Shown here piece by piece: positions 21,546 to 27,372 of a stretch of DNA of 27,372 bases. The DNA is from F1-60-MAGs163 sp046091165. GTDB taxonomy: Bacteria > Actinomycetota > Thermoleophilia > Solirubrobacterales > Solirubrobacteraceae. The stretch's first letter is position 1, and each line of letters starts with the position of its first letter. Under the pieces are notes generated by a model. The model was not told the DNA's origin. It saw only the letters and a program-made list of their open reading frames with translations, and made no database searches. The stretch lies in NCBI GenBank assembly GCA_046091165.1, contig JBJTBE010000052.1:1-27372 (forward strand), written 5' to 3'. Both the position numbers and the translations under genes were made by a program.

Positions 21546-23987
21546 TCAGTCCTCGTCTTCGGCGGGCGAAGCGGCAACCGCGGCTGCGTCCGGCGCCGGG
21601 GGATCCGGCGGCTCCTCTCCCCCGGGCTCAAGAGCAGCCAGCACGCGGGGCAGGTCGGCGGCGGTGATGAGGACCCGGCGGGGCTTGGAGCCTTCGTACC
21701 CGCTGATCACCCCGCGACGCTCGAGCATGTCGATAAGGCGCCCGGCGCGTGTGTAGCCGAGCCGCAGGCGTCGCTGGAGCATCGACGTGGACGCGGTATC
21801 CATCTCGACCACGAGACGGATCGCGTCGGCGAGCACCGGGTCCTCGTCGGGATCGCAGCCGTCAGGATCGCCGCTCTCGGCCGGAGCCTCGATTTCGACC
21901 TCGTCGAGCAGGTCCTCCCGGAGTGCCGGCTCGCCCTGCCCGGCCCAGAAGGCGGTCAGCTCCTCGATCTGGGCCTCGTCGATGTAGGCGCCCTGGATGC
22001 GCTGGAGCTTCGACGATCCCAGCGGCGAGAAGAGCATGTCGCCCTGGCCCAGCAGCGTCTCGGCGCCGTTCTGGTCGAGGATCACCCGGGAATCGGTCTG
22101 GCTGGAGACCGCGAAGGCGATCCGTGAAGGAACGTTGGCCTTGATCATTCCGGTGATGACGTCGACCCGTGGGCTCTGGGTGGCCAGCACGAGGTGGATC
22201 CCGACGGCACGTGCCTTCTGGGCCAGGCGGATGATCGCGTCCTCGACGTCGCCGGGCGCGACCATCATCAGGTCGGCGAGCTCGTCGATCACGCAGAGCA
22301 GGTAGGGCAGCGGCTCCTGCCCATCCTCGACGCGGCTGCGGTTGAGCTCGGCCAGCGACCGGGTCTTGGCCACCGACATCACGCCGTAGCGCCACTCCAT
22401 CTCCCTGACCAGGTTCTGGAGGGCGTTGGCGGCCATCCGCGGGCTGGTGATAACCGGGGTGAGCAGGTGGGGAATGGCCTCGTAGTGGTTGAGTTCAACC
22501 TGCTTGGGGTCGACGAGCACGAGGCGCACCTGGTCGGGCGTCGCGCGCAGCAGGATCGAGCTGAGCATGGAGTTGACCGTCGCCGACTTGCCGGCGCCGG
22601 TGGTACCGGCCACCAGGATGTGGGGCATCTTGGCCAGGTCGGCAGTTACCGCCCGCCCGCCGACGTCCTTGCCGAGGAAGACGGTCAGCGGGCTGGCGTC
22701 CGGGGAGACCTCCCCGAAGACGTCGCCCAGCGTGACCAGGTGGCGGGTCTGGTTGGGGACCTCCACCCCCACGGCCTGCTTGCCGGGGATCGGCGCGAGG
22801 ATGCGGATATCGGTGGCGGCGAGGGCGTAGGCGAGGTCGTCCTTGAGGTTGCCGACCTTGTTCATCTTGACCCCGGGGGCAAGCTTGAGCTCGTAGCGCG
22901 TGATGTGCGGCCCGGAGACCGTCCCGACGAGGGAGGCGTCGATCCCGAAGTGGCTCAGGGCCTCGAGGAGGGCCTCCCCGGTGTCGCTGCTTCCGGAGGC
23001 GGCCGCACCCTTGCGCGCCTTGGATCGCGTCAGCAGCTTCGGGTTGGGCAGCCTGTAGGCGACGGGACGCCCGGGCGCCGCCGAGACAGCGGGAGCCTCC
23101 TCATTGCCGGCGTAAACGACGATCTCAGGCGAGGCGCCGCCATCGTCCTCGGGTTCGGGGACCGCCCCGATCTCGGAGGTAAACATCTCGGGCTCCTCCT
23201 CCCCGCTTGCCTCGAGCTCGTCCGACGGCCACGGGTCGGCCGCGAGCACCACCGGCTCCTCGTCCTCCGGCTCGGGCGGGGTGATCGGCTCAGGCTTCGC
23301 TTCCCCCCCGGCCAGCGCCCCGGCGCCGCGACGGGCGAGCCCCGTCACCTCGCCCGCCGAACGCCCGATGGCACTGATGAGAGTCGCGATCGAGAGCCCG
23401 GTCAGGACGAGCAGCCCGGCAATCAGGCCGAAGATGGCAAGCAGGTGGGCCCCCACCGGCCCGACCAGGCTCGCGATGCCGTCGTAGAGGCCGGCTCCGA
23501 GGGCACCGCCTCGCTGGTCGAAGAACGCGGGCTGCCAGCTCTCGAGCCGCGGGGCGTCAGGGCCGGCTCCGAAGGTCCCGGCGGCGAGGGCCAGCGCGAG
23601 GCAGGCGACGATCACGAGGGCCCCGATCCGGACGTTGCCGCGGACGGGCATCACCGGCTTGAGGATCATCAGGATCCCGCCCACCGCCAGGGCCACGGGA
23701 ACGAGGTAGGCGGCCTGGCCGAGGGCCCACTCGAGGCCGGTCACGAGCTGCGCCCCGCCCACGCCGGCGTTGCCGGTCGAATAGAGCGGGAAGGCGATGA
23801 AGATCGCTAGGGCCACGAGGGCGAGGCCGAGAAGGTCGCGCTGGCGCTGGTCGAGCTGCCCGGGGGGCGTCCACGAGGGCTTCCTGCTGGCTGCCGGGGG
23901 CTTCCGGCGTGCGGCCCGCGCGGGGCGCCGGCCGGCCGCAGTGGCCTTGGTTCGCGGTTTGCTGGGCTTCTTCCGGGTCGTGGCCAT
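21546..23987 (-). CDS. ftsK: DNA translocase FtsK/SpoIIIE
   Basis: An 813-aa septal DNA translocase that pumps chromosome ends out of the closing septum. Residues 1-45 are Lys/Arg/Pro-rich and cytoplasmic, then about four transmembrane helices lie within 52-207. An acidic, Glu/Pro-rich linker (230-300) is followed by the alpha/beta motor with Walker A GTTGAGKS (461-468) and Walker B-like LLCVIDELADLMM. The gamma winged-helix domain (about 705-770: TSMLQRRLRLGYTRAGRLIDMLERRGVI) reads KOPS/SRS-type polarity sequences. The linker is short compared with E. coli FtsK, as usual for Gram-positives. It diverges from the response regulator across 73 nt. Confidence 0.96.
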   Translation of the reverse strand: MATTRKKPSKPRTKATAAGRRPARAARRKPPAASRKPSWTPPGQLDQRQRDLLGLALVALAIFIAFPLYSTGNAGVGGAQLVTGLEWALGQAAYLVPVALAVGGILMILKPVMPVRGNVRIGALVIVACLALALAAGTFGAGPDAPRLESWQPAFFDQRGGALGAGLYDGIASLVGPVGAHLLAIFGLIAGLLVLTGLSIATLISAIGRSAGEVTGLARRGAGALAGGEAKPEPITPPEPEDEEPVVLAADPWPSDELEASGEEEPEMFTSEIGAVPEPEDDGGASPEIVVYAGNEEAPAVSAAPGRPVAYRLPNPKLLTRSKARKGAAASGSSDTGEALLEALSHFGIDASLVGTVSGPHITRYELKLAPGVKMNKVGNLKDDLAYALAATDIRILAPIPGKQAVGVEVPNQTRHLVTLGDVFGEVSPDASPLTVFLGKDVGGRAVTADLAKMPHILVAGTTGAGKSATVNSMLSSILLRATPDQVRLVLVDPKQVELNHYEAIPHLLTPVITSPRMAANALQNLVREMEWRYGVMSVAKTRSLAELNRSRVEDGQEPLPYLLCVIDELADLMMVAPGDVEDAIIRLAQKARAVGIHLVLATQSPRVDVITGMIKANVPSRIAFAVSSQTDSRVILDQNGAETLLGQGDMLFSPLGSSKLQRIQGAYIDEAQIEELTAFWAGQGEPALREDLLDEVEIEAPAESGDPDGCDPDEDPVLADAIRLVVEMDTASTSMLQRRLRLGYTRAGRLIDMLERRGVISGYEGSKPRRVLITAADLPRVLAALEPGGEEPPDPPAPDAAAVAASPAEDED

Positions 23988-24029
23988 ACCCTGCGCACGT
24001 TCGACGCCGGCGGCCGGCTCCCTTCATTT

Positions 24030-24053
24030 GGCCGTTATGCGGCCCCATACCCT
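24030..24053 (+). promoter_or_regulatory. -10 element and adjacent inverted repeat for the two-component operon
   Basis: TACCCT (24048-24053) ends 7 nt before GTG 24061, giving a leaderless start. Just upstream lies GGCCG/CGGCC with a 5-nt loop (24030-24044), a possible operator. The 9-mer CATACCCTG around the -10 also occurs at 23985-23993, at the ftsK start. Confidence 0.45.
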
Positions 24054-24060
24054 GTACTGC

Positions 24061-24747
24061 GTGGCTGAGAAGGTTCCCCGGGTGCTCATCGTCGAGGACG
24101 ATGAAGAGATAGCGAGCGTGCTCCAGCGCTCCCTGCGCATGGAGGGCTACGAGGCCGAGATCTGTGCCGACGGGAGCGAGGCCCTGGGGCACAGCCGCAG
24201 GTTCAACCCCGATCTCGTCGTTCTTGACCTGGGCCTTCCGGGACTCGACGGCATGGAGGTGGCACGACTCCTGCGCGGCGAGGCGGTCGGCGACGTACCG
24301 ATCCTGATGCTGACCGCCAGGGATGCCGTCGATTCCCGCGTGGAGGGGCTTGATGCCGGCGCCGACGACTACCTGGTGAAGCCGTTCGAGAGAGAAGAGC
24401 TGCTCGCCCGAATCCGGGCGCTCCTTCGCCGCCGGCCGCCGCGGGGTACGGCCTCGCTCGCGGTCGGCGACCTCGAGCTCAACCCCGACCGCCGCGAGGT
24501 CCGCAGGGGCGACCGGGAGATTGAGCTCACCCAGCGGGAGTTCGAGCTCCTGGAGTTCATGATGCGCAACGAGCGGATCGTGATAGCGCGCCAGCAGCTG
24601 CTTGAGGACGTCTGGGGCTACGACCCGTTTGCCGACACCAACACGATCGAGGTCTTCGTCTCGAACCTGAGGCGCAAGCTCGAGGCGGGCGGTGAGCCCA
24701 GGGTCCTGCACACCGTCCGCGGCGCGGGGTACGTGCTTCGTGCTTAG
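24061..24747 (+). CDS. OmpR/PhoB-family response regulator
   Basis: A 228-aa transcription regulator. The receiver domain (about 6-118) has acidic residues E12/D13/D14, phosphoacceptor D56 in VVLDLGLPG, T85 and K107. The winged-helix DNA-binding domain (about 130-226) has LTQREFELLEFM and the recognition region TIEVFVSNLRRKLE, ending in GAGYVLRA. GTG 24061 is preferred to ATG 24037 because of the leaderless -10 geometry; ATG 24037 also lies inside an inverted repeat. The partner kinase gene overlaps its end by 8 nt. The signal and targets are unknown; regulation of divergent ftsK is possible. Confidence 0.93.
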   Translation: MAEKVPRVLIVEDDEEIASVLQRSLRMEGYEAEICADGSEALGHSRRFNPDLVVLDLGLPGLDGMEVARLLRGEAVGDVPILMLTARDAVDSRVEGLDAGADDYLVKPFEREELLARIRALLRRRPPRGTASLAVGDLELNPDRREVRRGDREIELTQREFELLEFMMRNERIVIARQQLLEDVWGYDPFADTNTIEVFVSNLRRKLEAGGEPRVLHTVRGAGYVLRA

Positions 24748-26185
24748 CCGGTTGAGCATCCGGTGGCGCCTCGCCCTGATCTCGGCGGCACTCACCTTCC
24801 TTGTCCTCTGCGGCTTCTCCCTCGTTTACGGCCAGCTGACCGCCGACCGGATCCGGTCGGACTTCGCCTCGGACACGGCGCAGGCGGCGAGCCGCCTCGA
24901 CCAGCGGCTCACCCTCGTGCGCGACCGGGAAGGTCGCTTTGCGGTCAAGCCCTCGCTCGACCTCTACGCCGCGCCCAACAACGCTGCCATCAGGCTCTTC
25001 TGGGCCAATCGGGAGCCGGTGCCCGGAGGCGAGACCCGCGGCGCGCCCGAGCTGGGCCCGCCCGACGAGACCGGCTCCCGTGAGTACCAGGGCTACCTGG
25101 TGGAGACACGCCTCGCCCGCCTGCAGCCGGTGGGTGCCCAGGCCGGAGCCGCCCTCACCTTCCCGGTCTGGATCGAGTACGCCCGGCCGCTGGCCGACCT
25201 GCAGGCAACCATCGCCCGGCTTCGCCTGATTCTCCTGCTCGGGGTGGCGAGCGGAACGCTGCTCGCCCTCATCGGGGGTCTGGCGCTGGCGCGCCGGTCC
25301 CTTAGGCCGGTGACCGACATCACGGCGGCGGCGCACGAGATCAGCCAGACCGGCGACCCTACGCTCAGGGTCCCCCAACCCCCCAACGACGACGAGGTCG
25401 CAGAGCTGGCCAGGACCTTCGACGAGATGCTCGAGTCCCTCGAGGCCTCACAGAGGCAGACCGAGGCGGCGCTGGTAAGGCAGCGCGAGTTCGTAGCCGA
25501 CGCCTCACATGAGCTCAGGACTCCCCTGACGAGCGTGCTCGCGAACCTGGAGCTCCTCTCGCGCGACCTCGAAGGCGATGACCGGGAGGCCGCCGCCGCG
25601 GCGCTGCGGAGCACGAAGCGGATGCGCCGCATCGTCGCCGACCTGCTGCTCCTGGCCCGTAGCGACGCGGGCAGCGAGCCGGTGCGTGAGAACGTCGACC
25701 TCGGAGGCGTGGCCGGCGAGGCGGCAGCCGAGGCCGGCGCCCTGGCCGAGGACCACGAGATGGTCGTCGACGCTCCGGCCGGCACGCTCGTGAACGGCGA
25801 CGCGGACGAGCTGCACCGCCTGGTGGTCAACCTCGTCGAGAACGCCGCTCTGCACACCCCGGCCGGGACGAGGATCTCGGTAAGGGTGGGACGCGACGGG
25901 GGGCGCGCGAGGCTGGTGGTGGAAGACGACGGTCCGGGAATCGAGCCTGAGCAGCGCAAGCGGATCTTTGACCGCTTCGTTCGGCAGGGCGGCGACAGCG
26001 GGCGTTCGACCGGGCTCGGGCTGGCGATCGTTCGTGCCGTGGCCGAGTCACACGGCGGCTCGGTCACGCTGGCCGACGCCGCGCCGGGCAGCCGGTTCAC
26101 CGTCGACCTGCCCCTCGTCGACGAGCCCATGCCGCCGCGCAGGCCCTCCTCCTCCGCTCGCGGGTCGGGCGTCAGACCTCGATAA
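24740..26185 (+). CDS. Membrane sensor histidine kinase
   Basis: A 481-aa HisKA/HATPase_c kinase. TM1 spans about 11-31 and TM2 about 162-184, enclosing an extracytoplasmic sensor region of roughly 130 residues without a domain I recognise. HAMP (185-237) follows, then the H-box ASHELRTPL with H257, N-box NLVENAALHTP, G1 EDDGPGI and G2 STGLGLAI. The tail beyond the ATPase domain is Arg/Ser/Pro-rich. GTG 24740 lies within the end of the regulator gene (8-nt overlap). Its TAA overlaps the end of the convergent RNase J gene by 14 nt. Confidence 0.93.
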   Translation: MLSRLSIRWRLALISAALTFLVLCGFSLVYGQLTADRIRSDFASDTAQAASRLDQRLTLVRDREGRFAVKPSLDLYAAPNNAAIRLFWANREPVPGGETRGAPELGPPDETGSREYQGYLVETRLARLQPVGAQAGAALTFPVWIEYARPLADLQATIARLRLILLLGVASGTLLALIGGLALARRSLRPVTDITAAAHEISQTGDPTLRVPQPPNDDEVAELARTFDEMLESLEASQRQTEAALVRQREFVADASHELRTPLTSVLANLELLSRDLEGDDREAAAAALRSTKRMRRIVADLLLLARSDAGSEPVRENVDLGGVAGEAAAEAGALAEDHEMVVDAPAGTLVNGDADELHRLVVNLVENAALHTPAGTRISVRVGRDGGRARLVVEDDGPGIEPEQRKRIFDRFVRQGGDSGRSTGLGLAIVRAVAESHGGSVTLADAAPGSRFTVDLPLVDEPMPPRRPSSSARGSGVRPR

Positions 26186-27372
26186 CCACCGGCAGGACCA
26201 TCGGGCGGCGGCGCAGCCGCCTGAAGACCAGTTCGGCGAGGTCGTCGTGGAGCTTGCGCTGGAGCGAGTCCGGGTTGCGGTTGCCGTCGCGGGCCGCGCG
26301 CTCGAGCGTCGACACGACCTCGCGGCCCAGCTCGTCTAGCAGTTCCTCGGCCTCGTCGGGGAAGGGAACTCCGCGAAAGATGATCTCGGGGTCCCCTGCG
26401 GGGCGCCCGTCGGTCTCCGAGACCGTCGCCACCACGATGAAGATCCCGTCGGCGCTGAGCATCTTGCGATCCCGCAGGGCGGCGTCGTTGGGGTCGCCGA
26501 GCTCGACGCCGTCGACGAAGATCATCCCGGCGCCCTCGTCCTCGCCGAACGCGGCCCCGTCGGGCCCGATCTCGAGCGGCAGGCCGTTGCGGCCGACGAA
26601 GATGCGCTCGGGCTCGACTCCCACCGCCTCGGCCAGCTCCGCATGGAGCTGCTGGCGCTGGGTGTCGCCGTGGGCCGGCATTACGTAACGGGGCCGCGTC
26701 AGGTTGAGCATCAGCTTGAGCTCCTCCCGGTAACCGTGGCCGGAGGCGTGAATCGGAGCATCGCGCGGGGTCACGACCTCGCACCCAAGCTGGTAGAGCC
26801 TGTCGATTGTCTCGTTTACCGCCCGCTCGTTGCCCGGCACCGGCGTGGCGCTGAAAATGACGGTGTCGCCGCGCTTGAGCTTGACCTGGTGGTGGTCTGC
26901 GAAGGCCATCCTGCGCAGTGCACTCAGCGGCTCCCCCTGCGAGCCGGTGGTGATGATGACGATCCTGTCGTCCGGCAGGCCCTCGAGCTCACCGGGCTGG
27001 ACCAGCATCGATTCCGGTATGTCGATGTGTCCCAGCGAGCGGCCGATGTTCACGTTCTTGCGCATCGAGCGGCCGAGGAGGCAGACCTTTCGCCCCTCGG
27101 CCCTGGCGGCATCGACCACCTGCTGGACGCGGTGGATGTTCGACGCGAAGGAGGTAACGAGGATTCGCCCGCGACAGTTGTGGAAGGCGGACTCCAGGTG
27201 GGGCCCTACCCCGGCCTCGCTGTCCGAGTACCCCGAGCGGTCGGCGTTCGTGGAGTCCCCGAACAGGACCAGCAGCCCCTCGTCGCCGAGTCGGGCCAGC
27301 CGGGCCAGGTCGGCGGTCCTCCCGTCCACCGGGGTCTGGTCGAACTTGTAGTCCCCCGTGATCAGCACGGTG
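26172..27372 (-). CDS. rnj: Ribonuclease J, partial (5' end beyond window)
   Basis: The C-terminal 400 or so residues of a metallo-beta-lactamase/beta-CASP RNase J, which has 5'-3' exonuclease and endonuclease activity in mRNA and rRNA processing. Visible are the end of the lactamase core (ITGDYKFDQTPVDG, FGDSTNADRSGYS), beta-CASP motifs (VTSFASNIHRVQQ, TTGSQGEP), MPAHGDTQRQQLHAELA carrying a metal-binding His, and the C-terminal dimer domain. The HxHxDH metal site lies outside the window. The gene reads in from the right edge and ends overlapping the histidine kinase stop. Confidence 0.93.
   Translation of the reverse strand, partial: TVLITGDYKFDQTPVDGRTADLARLARLGDEGLLVLFGDSTNADRSGYSDSEAGVGPHLESAFHNCRGRILVTSFASNIHRVQQVVDAARAEGRKVCLLGRSMRKNVNIGRSLGHIDIPESMLVQPGELEGLPDDRIVIITTGSQGEPLSALRRMAFADHHQVKLKRGDTVIFSATPVPGNERAVNETIDRLYQLGCEVVTPRDAPIHASGHGYREELKLMLNLTRPRYVMPAHGDTQRQQLHAELAEAVGVEPERIFVGRNGLPLEIGPDGAAFGEDEGAGMIFVDGVELGDPNDAALRDRKMLSADGIFIVVATVSETDGRPAGDPEIIFRGVPFPDEAEELLDELGREVVSTLERAARDGNRNPDSLQRKLHDDLAELVFRRLRRRPMVLPVVIEV

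Noticed and set aside
22194..23810. Long open frame (538 codons) on the plus strand opposite ftsK
   Set aside because: GC-driven shadow frame; low-complexity Gly/Asp/Arg/Val composition and no start signal, while FtsK on the minus strand is complete.
25093..26784. Long minus-strand open frame (563 codons) opposite the sensor kinase and across RNase J
   Set aside because: Shadow frame with Arg/Ser-rich low-complexity translation; the plus-strand kinase and the RNase J frame explain the DNA.
1..27372. CRISPR arrays, transposases, toxin-antitoxin or phage-defence genes, tRNA/rRNA
   Set aside because: No spaced direct repeats, no such protein motifs and no tRNA-like sequence were seen; the window looks like core chromosome.

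Overview
The window is a densely packed, GC-rich chromosomal segment of an actinobacterium. GTG starts are common, genes overlap through GTGA/ATGA junctions, and several start codons sit about 7 nt after a -10-like hexamer, as in leaderless transcripts. MurT/GatD, an actinobacterial-type DapD, an actinobacterial-style c-di-AMP riboswitch and a GAAC-N4-GTTC-like LexA site all fit. Gene content and the serine-substituted DapF remind me of the class Thermoleophilia (Solirubrobacterales and relatives); that placement is inference from memory, not a search. There is no mobile element, CRISPR array, tRNA or rRNA, and no stretch over 300 nt without a gene. The largest gaps are 2041-2141, 19708-19824 and 23988-24060, each described below.

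Layout. 18-3520 holds an SDR oxidoreductase, then on the minus strand a two-gene VOC/L,D-transpeptidase unit and a c-di-AMP-riboswitch-controlled NlpC/P60 peptidoglycan hydrolase. 3567-8610 (plus) holds a small membrane protein and an SRAP (HMCES/YedK) DNA-protein crosslink protein, then a coupled unit: YegS-type lipid kinase, MurT, a SAM methyltransferase, GatD. 8607-10351 (minus) is hflX-dut. 10397-14190 (plus) is DUF429-dapE-aminotransferase(dapC)-dapD, converging on dapF-miaA (14197-15949, minus). An SDR gene (15987-16778, plus) separates miaA from a long minus-strand run, ftsK-rodZ-like-cinA-recA-recX-miaB (23987 down to 16760). A response regulator/sensor kinase pair (24061-26185, plus) diverges from ftsK and converges on a partial RNase J gene (minus) cut by the right window edge.

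How it fits together. Much of the window serves the cell wall. DapD/DapC/DapE/DapF make diaminopimelate, MurT/GatD amidate lipid II, the L,D-transpeptidase crosslinks, and the NlpC/P60 enzyme cuts under c-di-AMP control. A second theme is genome maintenance and translation quality: RecA/RecX, FtsK, SRAP, dUTPase, HflX, MiaA/MiaB. The points most worth a second look are a DapF with both catalytic cysteines replaced by serine, a methyltransferase gene wedged with overlaps between murT and gatD, the riboswitch, and the recurring leaderless-start geometry.
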